From: Bacillota bacterium
GTDB lineage: Bacteria; Bacillota; Clostridia; Peptostreptococcales; Anaerovoracaceae
Length of the DNA: 64,000 bases
Assembly (NCBI GenBank): GCA_017437745.1
Contig: JAFRYI010000023.1
Coordinates: 62,001-126,000 of the forward strand
Direction of reading: 5' to 3'
How positions within the stretch are numbered: the first letter of the stretch is position 1; every line of letters begins with the position of its first letter. The notes below the pieces were generated by a model that searched no databases, was not told the DNA's origin, and worked only from the letters and a program-made list of their open reading frames with translations. Positions 28,355 to 38,271 of this stretch are shown piece after piece. The position numbers and the translations under genes are program-made.

Positions 28355-30373
28355 ATGAGAAAAGTAAGTAAAGTGCTTGCTGTGATTCTCGCTCTCATCA
28401 TGGTCTTCGGACTTGCTGCGTGCGGAACTCCGGCAAACAACACGCCGGCAAACAACGGTAATACCGAACCTGCACCGGCAGAAAGAAAAGAGGTTGATTC
28501 TTACAGCCTTCTTTACGCTTTCAACGTAACCACGCTGGATTATCTCTACGATAACCACAGCACCAACGGAGACTTCACTGCAAACTTCACTGAAGGACTC
28601 CTCACCCAGGACAACCACGGCGTTCTCGTACCGGGCATGGCTACCGAGTGGAGCTCCAATCAGGACGCTTCCGAGTGGTACTTCACCATCCGTGACGACG
28701 CCACCTGGTCCACCGCTTCCGGCGAAGTTTACGCAAAGGTCACCGCGGAAGACTTCGTTACCGGTCTTAAGCACGCCGCAGACTCCAAGTCCCTCGTTCT
28801 TGGTCTCGTAAAGGACATGATCAAGGGTCTCGCAGAGTATGCTGACGGAACCGGCAAGTGGGAAGACGTAGGCATCAAGGCCGAAGGCAACAAGCTTACC
28901 TATACCCTCAACACCGGTATCGGTTACTTCGACGGTCTCACCACCTACAACATCCTCAGGCCGCTGAACGCAGAGTTCCTGGCTGCCCAGGGCGACAAGT
29001 TCGGCGCTGTGGATCCGGCATCCATCCTCTACAACGGATGCTACATCCTTTCTTCCGTAGTTGCAGGTCAGGAAGTCAAATTTGATGCCAACCCGAACTA
29101 CTACGACAAGGACAACGTCCACGTCAAGCACGTAACTGTTACTTACACTGATGGTAAGGACCCGATGCAGAACTACAACATGTTCAAGAACGGCGAAGTT
29201 ACCACCACCGCTATCCAGCTCGGTCAGCCGGAAATGGTCGCAGATGCTGAAAAGAACTACAAGGACAACATGTTCAAGGGCATGACCACCTCCACCTCTT
29301 TCTGGGGCGCTTTCAACTGGGACAGACAGGCATACGCTCTGTTCTCTGATACCACCAAGAGCACCACAGCCAAGACCACCGATCAGCAGAAGGCAGACAC
29401 CAAGGCTGCTATCCTGAACAAGAACTTCCGTCTCGGCGTTTACGCTGGTTATTCCGAGAAGGCTTACTACGAAGTAGCCCTCGGCGAGATCGCAGAAGAC
29501 AGAGCAAGGAACACCCTTACTCCTTACACCTTCTCCGCTCTCAGCACCGGCGAGTCCTTCGGTTCCCTCGTAACCAAGTACATCGAGCAGGTCAACCCGG
29601 ATCTTAAGGGAATCAACCTGAACGACGGACAGGATGCATGGTACAACCCCGAAAGAGCCAAGATGTTCATGGAAAAGGCCAAGGCTGAACTCGGCGACTC
29701 CGTAAAGGAATGGCCGGTACACCTCGACGTAGTTGAAGACGGCACCGACGAAATGGGCAAGAACATGGCTCTGGCCATGCAGAAGTCCATCGAGGACGCT
29801 GTCGGCGACTATGTAAAGATCGACCTCATATTCATGGACAACCCCGAGCAGGTGAACGACGCGTTCTTCAACAACACCGTTGGTGAAGACAACTCCATGG
29901 ACGTTGCGTTCTCCGCAGGCTGGGGCCCGGACTACGGCGATCCGTACACCTACATCCACTGCTTCGATCCGGATGACGGCGACATGCTGCTCTACTCCGG
30001 AATCACTCCCAAGACCCTGCTTGAGCCGGGCACCGAGCGTCTTGCTTCCCAGGAAGCTGCTCTGAAGGCTATCGGTCTCACCGACATCAAGGCTCTTATG
30101 GATGAAGCTAACGCTGCCACCGGCGACGAGCGTATCGACAAGTTCGCTCAGGTAGAAGCATTCCTGCTCGGCAACGGCATTCTCAGGCCGTTCGCTACCC
30201 GTGGCGCAGGTCTCGGCGTTTCCAAGGTTAAGCCCTTCTCCGCAGGCTACGGTCTCTATGGACAGGCTTCCACCAACATTGTTCCTTACTTCAAGTACAT
30301 GGTAGTTTACGATCAGCCGATCACTGCCGACGAGTACTATGCTGCCAAGGAAGCTTGGCTCGCAGGCAAGTAA
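28355..30373 (+). CDS. oppA: Oligopeptide-binding lipoprotein (OppA/AmiA-like)
   Basis: A 672-residue SBP_bac_5 family protein. A lipoprotein signal peptide ends in GLAAC (Cys 23), followed by a TPANN-repeat linker and a mature domain with FTEGLLTQDNHGVLVPGMAT and DATWSTASGEVYAKVTAEDF, typical of peptide-binding ABC proteins. The size fits AmiA of streptococci better than Gram-negative OppA. The ATG follows TCAGGAGGTTTTAACA. Codons are more biased to C-ending ones than in neighbours, which suggests high expression. A hairpin in the gap to oppB may separate strong expression of this subunit from the rest. Confidence 0.92.
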   Translation: MRKVSKVLAVILALIMVFGLAACGTPANNTPANNGNTEPAPAERKEVDSYSLLYAFNVTTLDYLYDNHSTNGDFTANFTEGLLTQDNHGVLVPGMATEWSSNQDASEWYFTIRDDATWSTASGEVYAKVTAEDFVTGLKHAADSKSLVLGLVKDMIKGLAEYADGTGKWEDVGIKAEGNKLTYTLNTGIGYFDGLTTYNILRPLNAEFLAAQGDKFGAVDPASILYNGCYILSSVVAGQEVKFDANPNYYDKDNVHVKHVTVTYTDGKDPMQNYNMFKNGEVTTTAIQLGQPEMVADAEKNYKDNMFKGMTTSTSFWGAFNWDRQAYALFSDTTKSTTAKTTDQQKADTKAAILNKNFRLGVYAGYSEKAYYEVALGEIAEDRARNTLTPYTFSALSTGESFGSLVTKYIEQVNPDLKGINLNDGQDAWYNPERAKMFMEKAKAELGDSVKEWPVHLDVVEDGTDEMGKNMALAMQKSIEDAVGDYVKIDLIFMDNPEQVNDAFFNNTVGEDNSMDVAFSAGWGPDYGDPYTYIHCFDPDDGDMLLYSGITPKTLLEPGTERLASQEAALKAIGLTDIKALMDEANAATGDERIDKFAQVEAFLLGNGILRPFATRGAGLGVSKVKPFSAGYGLYGQASTNIVPYFKYMVVYDQPITADEYYAAKEAWLAGK

Positions 30374-30411
30374 TTGCCTCCGTCCGTAATACGGACTAAG
30401 TATTAAATCAA

Positions 30412-30446
30412 TGAGGGCTAGAAGAAGCTCATTCCTCTAGCCCTCA
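30412..30446 (+). promoter_or_regulatory. Intercistronic hairpin between oppA and oppB
   Basis: An 11-bp perfect stem: TGAGGGCTAGA at 30412-30422 pairs with 30436-30446, with a 13-nt loop and no T-run. Such stems after a binding-protein gene usually protect the upstream message or partly stop transcription. A smaller stem, GTCCG/CGGAC, lies at 30382-30395. Confidence 0.6.
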
Positions 30447-30472
30447 ATTTCGCTTGTTAGGAGTTATTTCAG

Positions 30473-31972
30473 ATGAGTAAGGGTTATATCCTTAAAAGGT
30501 TGATAAGATCGATAATCTCCATTTTCATAATAATGGTGATCGTCTTTACGCTTGTCTACACGCTGGTCCCGCGAAACAGCATCTTTTCCGGTGATGACGG
30601 AATAAGAAAGCTTTCCGCCAAGCCGGACGACAAAACGGACTACATGTATAACATCTGGCAGAAACTGGGATATCTGGACTTTGTCAGAGCATCGGATTAT
30701 TTCCAGGAGAAATACGCCATGGATTCTCCGGAAATGACGGAAGCATTAAAGCCGGGTTCTAAGGACGCGGAGGAATTCAAGGCTCTTTACGAAGGCAAAG
30801 GTTATACGGTTGAAACATATACCAAGAGCGGGCGTTATTATGCCCATAAGGATACTCCCATTCTAAAACATGTTCTTGCGTGGTTCGGCAGTCTGGTTAA
30901 AATCGACACGCCGCGTTCCGTGCAGGACGAAAACAATCCGGATCTTAAGCGCGGACTCTCGTTCGGCCGTACCGAATCCGGCGGCCTTGCGCTTATCGGA
31001 AGCGGAACTACCCACAAGTATCTGATCTATACTGACAGTCGTTTCCCCTGGTTACATCAGAACATCATAAAGTTTACATTCGGTGATTCCTATCCTACAT
31101 ATCAGGGGATGGATGTTATGACAGTTCTGTTCCAGAGTCAGGGAACAGAAGCAAAAAGACCTGTAACATATGCTACGGGTCTGGAAGGCGAATCCGGCAT
31201 CATATTCGGTTCGCTGACCTATAAATACAATCTGGACCGCATGGACCGCAACAAGTTCCTGGATAACTACGCCACGTTCCAGACACAGAAAAACCAACCG
31301 TCGATGATAGGTACGTCCTTCATCATGGGCATATTCGCTCTGATCATTTCATACGCGATCGGTCTTCCGATAGGCGTACTCATGGCGAGGAAAAAAGACA
31401 AGCTGGCGGATAAGCTGGGCATGGTCTATATAATCTTTATCATAGCGGTGCCGTCGCTGGCCTATATCTATCTGTTCAGATATCTGGCCACAAGGGCGTT
31501 CGGCCTGCCGTCCGTTTTCACCACCTACGGTGCTTCGGACATCAGGTCCTGGATACTTCCTACCATATCACTTGCTCTGCCGTCCATATCAGGACTTATG
31601 CTCTGGACCAGAAGATATGTGGTGGACCAGATGAGCCAGGACTACGTTAAGTTCGCGAAAGCAAAGGGTCTCAGCCAAAGAGAGATCTTTAACGGTCATA
31701 TATTTAAAAACGCAATAATCCCGATCGCCCAGGGAATACCGGCGTCCTTTGCCGGATGCATCGTCGGCGGCATCATCACCGAGTCCATATACGCGGTAGG
31801 CGGTACGGGAAAGATGCTCCCGAACGCGATCCAGCAGCACAACAACACGATGGTAGTTGCGCTGACTTTCCTTTACGCGACGATATCAGTACTCTCGGTA
31901 ATTGCAGGCGACATCGTCCTTACTAAGGTGGATCCGCGCATCTCGCTCACAGAAAAGGCAGGAAGATCATAA
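30473..31972 (+). CDS. oppB: Oligopeptide ABC transporter permease (OppB/AmiC-like, long form)
   Basis: A 499-residue permease. It has a first helix at about residues 11-33, then a large extracellular insert (about 35-275) and the ordinary five-helix BPD_transp_1 core from about 280 to 490, including the coupling loop FAKAKGLSQREIFNGHIFKN. Typical OppB is about 310 residues, but AmiC of streptococci is about 500 with the same insert, so the Ami subtype fits. The start is ATG after TTAGGAGTTATTTCAG. It overlaps oppC by one base. Confidence 0.9.
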   Translation: MSKGYILKRLIRSIISIFIIMVIVFTLVYTLVPRNSIFSGDDGIRKLSAKPDDKTDYMYNIWQKLGYLDFVRASDYFQEKYAMDSPEMTEALKPGSKDAEEFKALYEGKGYTVETYTKSGRYYAHKDTPILKHVLAWFGSLVKIDTPRSVQDENNPDLKRGLSFGRTESGGLALIGSGTTHKYLIYTDSRFPWLHQNIIKFTFGDSYPTYQGMDVMTVLFQSQGTEAKRPVTYATGLEGESGIIFGSLTYKYNLDRMDRNKFLDNYATFQTQKNQPSMIGTSFIMGIFALIISYAIGLPIGVLMARKKDKLADKLGMVYIIFIIAVPSLAYIYLFRYLATRAFGLPSVFTTYGASDIRSWILPTISLALPSISGLMLWTRRYVVDQMSQDYVKFAKAKGLSQREIFNGHIFKNAIIPIAQGIPASFAGCIVGGIITESIYAVGGTGKMLPNAIQQHNNTMVVALTFLYATISVLSVIAGDIVLTKVDPRISLTEKAGRS

Positions 31973-32910
31973 TGGAAGAGAAAGTTTTAGAAACAAGAAG
32001 CGATCTCTTCGAGTTTGCGTCTTTCGATGAGTTCGAATCCGAGCACATAGCCGCTCCCCAGTACTCCTACTGGAAATCCGTATGGCGCACGTTCGTAAAG
32101 AACAAGTTTACGGTAGCAGTTTCGATAGTGATGATAATTCTGGTCCTGTTCGCGCTCATACAGCCGTCCGTCTCCGGTTACGATCCGCTCATCGCGCCTA
32201 ACGTTACCAATCCCGAGATGCGTTTCCTCAGGCCCAGCGCCGAGCACATCTTCGGAACCGACAACGTAGGAAACGAAGTATTCGACGTTGTATGGGCAGG
32301 TGCCAGAAACTCCATAATAATCAGTTTCGTCTGCACGGCCATTACCATGATCCTGGGCGTTACCATAGGCGCCATCTGGGGCTTTTCCAAGAAGATGGAC
32401 AAGTGGATGCTGGAGGTCTACAACGTAGTAGCCAACGTTCCGTTCCTGCTTCTGGCGATGATACTCTCCTACGTAATGGGCGCCGGCATGGGCACCCTGA
32501 TATTCGTAATGTGCGTAACCGAATGGATATTCGTTGCGTTCTTCATACGTACGCAGGTAATGATCATCCGCGACAGAGAATACAACCTTGCCTCCAAGTG
32601 CCTGGGAACAAGCACCTGGACCATGATCAAGAACAACATTCTTCCGTATCTGATCTCGGTAATAATGACATATGTATCGAGAATGATCCCGTCCCTCATC
32701 TCCTACGAGGTATTCCTCTCGTACATGGGTCTGGGACTCGGCGTTACCAAGGCGTCTCTGGGAAGAATGATATCCATCTATACCTCGTATATGAACGGAT
32801 ATCCGCATCTGTTCTGGATACCGGTAATAGTGCTTGCACTGCTGTCCATCTCTCTCTATATAGTAGGCCAGAAGCTTGCGGACGCTGCTGACCCGCGCAC
32901 GCACATGTAA
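31972..32910 (+). CDS. oppC: Oligopeptide ABC transporter permease (OppC/AmiD-like)
   Basis: A 312-residue permease with an N-terminal cytoplasmic tail, a first helix at about residues 47-66, the OppC_N motif and the BPD_transp_1 core. The coupling loop NLASKCLGTSTWTMIKNNILP is visible. It pairs with the preceding permease to form the channel. The ATG begins in the TAATG overlap with oppB. Confidence 0.92.
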   Translation: MEEKVLETRSDLFEFASFDEFESEHIAAPQYSYWKSVWRTFVKNKFTVAVSIVMIILVLFALIQPSVSGYDPLIAPNVTNPEMRFLRPSAEHIFGTDNVGNEVFDVVWAGARNSIIISFVCTAITMILGVTIGAIWGFSKKMDKWMLEVYNVVANVPFLLLAMILSYVMGAGMGTLIFVMCVTEWIFVAFFIRTQVMIIRDREYNLASKCLGTSTWTMIKNNILPYLISVIMTYVSRMIPSLISYEVFLSYMGLGLGVTKASLGRMISIYTSYMNGYPHLFWIPVIVLALLSISLYIVGQKLADAADPRTHM

Positions 32911-32924
32911 GGGAGGGCAGACAA

Positions 32925-33998
32925 ATGGCAGACGAAAGAAAGATAATCCTTTCCGCAAAGGATGTAGAAGTAAAATTCAGGGTCCGCGACAAGTACCTTA
33001 CCGCCATCAGAGGAGTATCTCTGGATCTTTTCGAAGGAGAGACCTTCGCGATAGTAGGCGAGTCCGCTTCCGGAAAGTCCGTATTTACCAAGACCTTTAC
33101 CGGAATGCTTGAGTCCAACGGACAGATCTCCAACGGATCTGTAATGTTCCACGGACAGGATCTTACCAAGCTCAAGACAGACAAGGACTGGGAAGGCATA
33201 CGCGGAGCCAAGATCTCCACGGTGTTCCAGGACCCGATGACCTCGCTCAATCCTATCAGGACCATAGGTTCCCAGATAACAGAGGTAATAGAAAAGCACC
33301 AGAAGATCTCCAAGGCGGAGGCCAAGGAACAGGCGATTCACATTATGGAGCGCGTTGGAATACCCGACGCGGCTAACCGTTTCGACGAGTACCCGTTCCA
33401 GTATTCCGGCGGAATGCGTCAGCGTATCGTAATAGCGATCGCGCTGTCCTGCCACCCGGAGATACTCATCTGCGACGAGCCTACCACGGCTCTGGACGTT
33501 ACCATCCAGGCGCAGATAATAGGCCTTATCAGAGATCTTCAGAAGGAACTTAAGTTCACCACCGTGTACATCACCCACGACCTCGGCGTAGTAGCTAACG
33601 TAGCGGACCGTGTAGGCGTAATGTACGCAGGCCAGATAGTAGAATACGGCACGGTAGAAGAGATATTCTTCGAGCCGCAGCACCCCTACACCTGGGCGCT
33701 GCTGTCTTCGCTGCCGCAGCTCGGCATAAAGGGACATGAGCTGTCCTTCATTACAGGAACTCCTCCTTCGCTCTACAGCACGATAAAGGGCGACGCGTTC
33801 GCTCCCAGAAATCCTCATGCTCTTAAGATAGACTTCGAGGAGGAGCCGCCTTACTTCAAGGTAAGCGACACCCACTATGCCAAGACCTGGCTTCTGGATC
33901 CCAGGGCGCCTAAGCTTGAAAAGCCCGAGGTCATCCAGAACCTCCACGAAAAGATAGAAAAGATGACCGGGAAAGGAGGAGCGTTCCATGTCGAATAA
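32925..33998 (+). CDS. oppD: Oligopeptide ABC transporter ATPase (OppD/AmiE-like)
   Basis: A 357-residue ABC ATPase with Walker A GESASGKS (about residues 45-52), signature YSGGMRQR, Walker [13 protein letters not shown] and the C-terminal oligopeptide/dipeptide extension with [19 protein letters not shown]. The length fits AmiE. The ATG follows AAGGGAGGGCAGACAA. It overlaps oppF by 11 nt. Confidence 0.94.
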   Translation: MADERKIILSAKDVEVKFRVRDKYLTAIRGVSLDLFEGETFAIVGESASGKSVFTKTFTGMLESNGQISNGSVMFHGQDLTKLKTDKDWEGIRGAKISTVFQDPMTSLNPIRTIGSQITEVIEKHQKISKAEAKEQAIHIMERVGIPDAANRFDEYPFQYSGGMRQRIVIAIALSCHPEILICDEPTTALDVTIQAQIIGLIRDLQKELKFTTVYITHDLGVVANVADRVGVMYAGQIVEYGTVEEIFFEPQHPYTWALLSSLPQLGIKGHELSFITGTPPSLYSTIKGDAFAPRNPHALKIDFEEEPPYFKVSDTHYAKTWLLDPRAPKLEKPEVIQNLHEKIEKMTGKGGAFHVE

Positions 33999-34971
33999 TG
34001 CAGCAGACAGAGAAGTAATACTGTCCATAAGACACGTGGACATTTCCTTCGACACGGGAAATAAAAAGAAGAAGTTCGTAGCCGTAAAAGACGCAAACTT
34101 CGACATCTACAAGGGCGAGACCTTCGCTCTGGTAGGAGAGTCCGGAAGCGGCAAGACCACTCTGGGAAGAGCGATCCTCAGGATCAATCCCTGCAGCGCA
34201 GGCGAGATCCTCTTCGAAGGCAAGCGCATCTCCGGCAAGATCTCCAAAGAGGAAGACAGGAACGTGGTAAGAAGCATCCAGATGATATTCCAGGATCCCG
34301 CTGCGTCCCTTAACGAGAGAGCTACCATAGAGTACTGCGTATCCGAAGGTCTGTACAACTTCCACCTCTACGACAGCGAGGAAGACCGCATCGCCAAGGT
34401 AGACAAGGCTCTTATAGACGTAGGTCTTCTGCCCGAGCACAAGTCCAGATATCCGCACGAGTTCTCCGGCGGACAGAGACAGCGTGTAGGCATAGCCAGA
34501 GCCATGATAATGGACCCCAAGTTCATCGTGGCCGACGAGCCGATATCGGCTCTGGACGTATCCATACGCGCCCAGGTCCTGAACCTCATGAACAAGCTTC
34601 AGGCCGAAAAGCAGCTTACCTATCTGTTCATAGCCCACGACCTTTCAGTCGTAAGGTTCATTGCGGACAGAATAGCTGTTATACACCTGGGAAGGATAGT
34701 GGAGATAGCGGATTCCGAGACTCTGTTCGAGTACCCGCTGCACCCGTACACCGTATCCCTGCTTTCCGCGGTACCTATGCCGGACCCCGTGGTCGAGAGG
34801 ACCAGAAGACACAAGGTCTACGATCCTTCCGTACTGGATCAGTCCGGAGCGCCCGCGGAGATGCGCGAGATACGTCCGGGACACTTCGTTCTGGCAACAG
34901 AAAACGAGCTTCCGAAATATGAAGCCCGCATAAAGAAGCTGGAAGAGGAACTTGCTCAGAGAACGCAGTAG
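33988..34971 (+). CDS. oppF: Oligopeptide ABC transporter ATPase (OppF/AmiF-like)
   Basis: A 327-residue ABC ATPase with Walker [10 protein letters not shown], signature FSGGQRQR, Walker [13 protein letters not shown] and the C-terminal segment [19 protein letters not shown] shared by this subfamily. It powers import together with OppD. The ATG lies in the end of oppD, after GAAAGGAGGAGCGTTCC. Its 3' end overlaps the convergent DUF3899 gene by 16 nt, so no terminator separates them. Confidence 0.94.
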   Translation: MSNNAADREVILSIRHVDISFDTGNKKKKFVAVKDANFDIYKGETFALVGESGSGKTTLGRAILRINPCSAGEILFEGKRISGKISKEEDRNVVRSIQMIFQDPAASLNERATIEYCVSEGLYNFHLYDSEEDRIAKVDKALIDVGLLPEHKSRYPHEFSGGQRQRVGIARAMIMDPKFIVADEPISALDVSIRAQVLNLMNKLQAEKQLTYLFIAHDLSVVRFIADRIAVIHLGRIVEIADSETLFEYPLHPYTVSLLSAVPMPDPVVERTRRHKVYDPSVLDQSGAPAEMREIRPGHFVLATENELPKYEARIKKLEEELAQRTQ

Positions 34972-35321
34972 GCTAAGACTGCAGAAACGATCAAATAAAG
35001 AATACCGAGCCAGAGAGGATAGTTAAAAGCATCCTCTCTGTCTTTTTTTACTTCTTTTTCGTAGACGTCGAAAGGTTTGACTATCCCGTTTGTAAGTCCG
35101 CGGGAAACAGTATATCTGGCGCGGTCCAGATCGCCGTGGAGGATGAAAGAGTAGAATATTCCGACCACGATCATAAGAAGGCTTATTATGGTAAGTGCAT
35201 TGGTAAACAGAAGCAGACGGTTGCCTTCGGCTCTGGCGGACCTTACTGCAGGATAAGCCAAAGTAACTACCAGATGGCCTATCAGCGCTGTTAACTTTAT
35301 GTTTTTAAAGCGTTTGAACAT
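34956..35321 (-). CDS. DUF3899 family small membrane protein
   Basis: A 121-residue protein with three helices at about residues 10-27, 38-62 and 101-120, and a charged middle segment [20 protein letters not shown]. The arrangement and the C-terminal helix fit the DUF3899 family of Firmicutes, for which no function is known. The start overlaps the end of nth by 17 nt on the same strand, so the two are co-transcribed. Confidence 0.75.
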   Translation of the reverse strand: MFKRFKNIKLTALIGHLVVTLAYPAVRSARAEGNRLLLFTNALTIISLLMIVVGIFYSFILHGDLDRARYTVSRGLTNGIVKPFDVYEKEVKKDREDAFNYPLWLGILYLIVSAVLAYCVL

Positions 35322-35952
35322 CGTTTACACCGTTCTTTTCGCAAACGTCGTTTATGGGGCAGCGTCCGCACTCGGGGCCGCGCGCGTGGCAGCAGCGTCT
35401 TCCGTGGAATATGAGGGCGTGGTGCGCCAGGGTCCACTTATCATTTGGAATGGCCCTCTGAAGCCCTAATTCGGTCCTCAGGACGTTTTTTTCGGCGGTA
35501 AGGCCAATTCTATTGGCCAGCCTGAAAACATGCGTGTCCACGGCGATCTGCTGTTGGCCGAAACCTTCCGCGAGCACTACGTTGGCGGTCTTGCGGCCTA
35601 CTCCCGGCAGCGATACCAGGGAATCGTAGTCTCTGGGGACTTCGCCGCCGAACCTGTCCAGAAGCTGCCGGCTCATGGCAAGCAGGCTTTTGGATTTGTT
35701 CTTGTAGAGCCCGATGCTGCGTATGTAGTTCTGGATCTCTTCCTCGGAAAGCTTTACCATGGACTGAGCGTCCGGGGCGGCCGCGAACAGGGCCGGCGTA
35801 GCCTTGTTGACGCTGGCGTCCGTAGTCTGGGCGGAAAGCATCACGCTTACCAGCAGCTGGTAGAGCGTTCCGTAGTCCAGGGCGCACGCGGCGTCCGGGT
35901 ACTCCTTTTCCAGAGCGTCTATTACTTTTACGACGTTTTTCTTTGTAAGCAT
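35305..35952 (-). CDS. nth: Endonuclease III
   Basis: A 215-residue DNA glycosylase/AP lyase that removes oxidised pyrimidines. The helix-hairpin-helix LPGVGRKTANVVL carries the catalytic lysine, AVDTHVFRLANR the catalytic aspartate, and the C-terminal 4Fe-4S cysteines are spaced C-x6-C-x2-C-x5-C (CHARGPECGRCPINDVC). The start at 35952 (MLTKKNVVKVIDALEKEYP) fits the family; the frame is open for 27 more residues upstream but these do not resemble Nth. The chosen ATG is only 6 nt after a good -10 box and has no ribosome site, which suggests a leaderless message. Confidence 0.93.
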   Translation of the reverse strand: MLTKKNVVKVIDALEKEYPDAACALDYGTLYQLLVSVMLSAQTTDASVNKATPALFAAAPDAQSMVKLSEEEIQNYIRSIGLYKNKSKSLLAMSRQLLDRFGGEVPRDYDSLVSLPGVGRKTANVVLAEGFGQQQIAVDTHVFRLANRIGLTAEKNVLRTELGLQRAIPNDKWTLAHHALIFHGRRCCHARGPECGRCPINDVCEKNGVNDVQTL

Positions 35953-35958
35953 ATAGAA

Positions 35959-35987
35959 AGTATATAATAGAACGCGTTTCTGTTCAA
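35959..35987 (-). promoter_or_regulatory. Promoter of nth, abutting the start codon
   Basis: On the minus strand TTGAAC (35987-35982), a 17-nt spacer, TATACT (35964-35959), then six bases and the nth ATG. The expected transcription start is at or next to the A of ATG. Confidence 0.65.
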
Positions 35988-36027
35988 GCGGCGGCTGAAA
36001 CTCCCTTCCCGGACGCATTCTAAGTTC

Positions 36028-36056
36028 TTGCATTTGCTATCTCGAAGTAATATAAT
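36028..36056 (+). promoter_or_regulatory. Promoter of the FMN-binding protein and apbE
   Basis: TTGCAT at 36028-36033, a 17-nt spacer and TATAAT at 36051-36056. It is divergent from the nth promoter and 64 nt ahead of the start codon. Confidence 0.7.
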
Positions 36057-36120
36057 TATTTGGTACGAGAATGCGGCTCGTAGTTTTATCGAGCCAAAAC
36101 GTAAAAAGGTCGAAAAGAAA

Positions 36121-37074
36121 ATGGAAAAGAAATCTAGTTTTGCAGCCCCTATAATCGTTCTGGTAGCCATCTGCTTCGTGGCATCCGCGGTGCTCGCAGG
36201 TGTGTTCAAGATCACGGACCCGCTGATCCAGACCCGCGCTCAGGAGGCGGCCAATAAGGCCATGACGGAAGTCCTTCCCGAAGGCAGAGAGTTCACAGCG
36301 TTCAGCGGCGAGATGGTCGACGGAATAACCGCGGCCTACTCCACCGGAAACGGCGCCGGAACGGTCAGCTCCACCAGCTTCAACGGATTCGGCGGAGCGG
36401 TAAAGCTGATGGTAGGCGTAGACAAGGACGGCAAAGTCACCGGCATACAGGTAATGGAACAGAGCGAGACCCCGGGCGTAGGTTCCAATGCGCTCACTCC
36501 CGAGTATCTTGCAAGATTTACCGGAGCGGATTCCGTGGACGGAATAGACGCTTACTCCGGAGCCACATTCACTTCCAAGGCTGTCAAGAGAGGCGTGGAA
36601 GCGGCTCTTAAGCAGGCAGCGGCTATAAGCGGCGGCGGAAACGCAGGCCCGTCCCAGGATGCCCTCATCTCCGAGGCAGTATTCAAACTGATCCCCGGGA
36701 TCAAGGAGTACTTCATAATCGCAACCTCCGCTGACGGACAGACAGTAGTATATTCCGACGGCAACGCTACCGGATCGCATACCGGATACGCCATACAGGC
36801 TCAGGCCAAGGGCCACGACGGAGACGTCAAGGTCATCGTAGGTCTGGACAAGGACGGAAAGATCACCGGAGTCATCCCTGTAGCAAGCAGCGAGACCATA
36901 GGCGCTGACGCTCTTAAGAACGAGGCTTTCCTTAACCAGTTCGTAGGCGAGACCGCGATAGGAGAAGCCGGCAACAAGACCATAGACGGCGTAAGCGGCG
37001 CTACGTTTACAAGCAATGCCGTCGTGGAATGCGTAAAGAACGCGCTGGCCATGTTCGCGACCCTCAGCAAGTAG
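36121..37074 (+). CDS. Membrane-anchored protein with two FMN-binding domains (RnfG/NqrC-like)
   Basis: A 317-residue protein: an N-terminal anchor helix (about residues 8-29) and two tandem FMN-binding domains. Each has the flavinylation motif with a threonine acceptor: YSGATFTSKAV (about 144-154) and VSGATFTSNAV (about 291-301). ApbE enzymes attach FMN to the last threonine of SGAT, and an ApbE gene follows directly. Single-domain relatives (RnfG, NqrC) are subunits of Na+-pumping complexes, but no rnf genes are here. The two-flavin form resembles extracytosolic electron-transfer proteins. The ATG at 36121 fits; the frame upstream lacks a family N-terminus. Confidence 0.88.
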   Translation: MEKKSSFAAPIIVLVAICFVASAVLAGVFKITDPLIQTRAQEAANKAMTEVLPEGREFTAFSGEMVDGITAAYSTGNGAGTVSSTSFNGFGGAVKLMVGVDKDGKVTGIQVMEQSETPGVGSNALTPEYLARFTGADSVDGIDAYSGATFTSKAVKRGVEAALKQAAAISGGGNAGPSQDALISEAVFKLIPGIKEYFIIATSADGQTVVYSDGNATGSHTGYAIQAQAKGHDGDVKVIVGLDKDGKITGVIPVASSETIGADALKNEAFLNQFVGETAIGEAGNKTIDGVSGATFTSNAVVECVKNALAMFATLSK

Positions 37075-37096
37075 TAGGTCGGAAACAGGACGTTAC

Positions 37097-38161
37097 TTGA
37101 AGAAAAAGATCTTAACAACAATATCGATCATAATAACTGCCGCAGTTCTGCTTACAGGCTGCGGCATTGTTGACGGCGGAGCAAGGACGAAGTTCTCCGA
37201 CCAGTATTTTGACGTGTTCGACACTGTGGTCACGGTGACTGCCTACTGCAAGGACCGCAAAGGCTTCGACGCGGTCAACACGGAGATCCACGAAACGCTC
37301 AAGCATTACCATCGGCTCTTCGACATCTATAACGAGTACGACGGCATGACAAACGCGGCGACCCTGAACAGACTTGCCGGAAGCGGCGAGCCCGCGGACG
37401 TGGATCCGGAGCTTGCGGAGCTCATAGAATATACCAAGAGCATGTACGCGCAGACGAACGGCAAGGTGAACGCGGCGATGGGCGCCGTGCTTAAACTGTG
37501 GCACGAGGCAAGGACCTTAAGCCTGAACGATCCTGCTAAGGCGTACATACCTTCCGCGGCGGACCTTAAGGATGCCGCTCAGCACTGCAACATCGACGAT
37601 GTGAACGTGTACACCGGCGCTCAGGGATCGCGCGTCAGCCTGAACGACCCGCTGATGAGCCTGGATCTGGGAGCTTTCGCCAAAGGCTGGGCCGTGGAAA
37701 AGACCGCGAAGCTTCTTGAGAGCAAGGCGGACGAGCTGGAAAAGCAGGGAATAGGCGGAATAATAATCAGCGCCGGCGGCAACGTGCGGATGATAGGCGA
37801 AAAGCCGGAAGGCACATGGAAAGTAGCGATACAGGACCCGGACAGCGCCGACGGATCGGCTTACATAGCCGTTATAGACGACGCGAAAGGCTCCGTGGTG
37901 ACCAGCGGCGCGTACCAGCGTTACTTCGAATACAACGGTAAAAAGTATCACCACATAATCGACGGCGACACGCTGATGCCGGAGGACCGCTATCTCTCCG
38001 TGTCGGTGCGGACGGCTGATTCCGGCTACGCGGACGCGCTGTCCACCGCGCTGTTCAACATGGACCCGGAAGAAGGCAAAGCTTTCGCCGAAGGTCTGGA
38101 AGGCGTGGAGGTCCTGTGGGTGATGCCGGACAGGACCATGGTAAAGACCACCGGATGGTGA
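37097..38161 (+). CDS. apbE: FAD:protein FMN transferase (lipoprotein)
   Basis: A 354-residue ApbE. The lipoprotein signal ends LLTGC (Cys 22). The mature protein starts with FDVFDTVVTVTAYC and contains DLGAFAKGWAVEK and ISAGGNVRMIGEKP, conserved in ApbE, which uses FAD to attach FMN to a threonine of target proteins outside the membrane with Mg2+. The preceding gene encodes a protein with two such targets. The start is TTG at 37097 after GGAAACAGGACG; the gap to the previous gene is 22 nt. Confidence 0.92.
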   Translation: MKKKILTTISIIITAAVLLTGCGIVDGGARTKFSDQYFDVFDTVVTVTAYCKDRKGFDAVNTEIHETLKHYHRLFDIYNEYDGMTNAATLNRLAGSGEPADVDPELAELIEYTKSMYAQTNGKVNAAMGAVLKLWHEARTLSLNDPAKAYIPSAADLKDAAQHCNIDDVNVYTGAQGSRVSLNDPLMSLDLGAFAKGWAVEKTAKLLESKADELEKQGIGGIIISAGGNVRMIGEKPEGTWKVAIQDPDSADGSAYIAVIDDAKGSVVTSGAYQRYFEYNGKKYHHIIDGDTLMPEDRYLSVSVRTADSGYADALSTALFNMDPEEGKAFAEGLEGVEVLWVMPDRTMVKTTGW

Positions 38162-38221
38162 TGGCGCGGCGAAGCAGCGACTCAGCGTCCGGATGCCGCG
38201 GACAGTAATTCCGGAAATAAT

Positions 38222-38255
38222 AAAAGCGGCCTGCGTTTTCGCGCGGACCGCTTTT
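38222..38255. terminator. Bidirectional terminator between apbE and hom
   Basis: AAAAGCGG at 38222-38229 pairs with CCGCTTTT at 38248-38255, with an imperfect GC-rich middle. A-run and T-run on the two sides let it serve both convergent genes. Confidence 0.7.
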
Positions 38256-38271
38256 GTAATTCTTATGTTTT

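Noticed and set aside
30473..31972. OppB with a 240-residue extracellular insert as a novelty
   Set aside because: The size and layout match the known AmiC permease type of streptococci, so this is a known subfamily.
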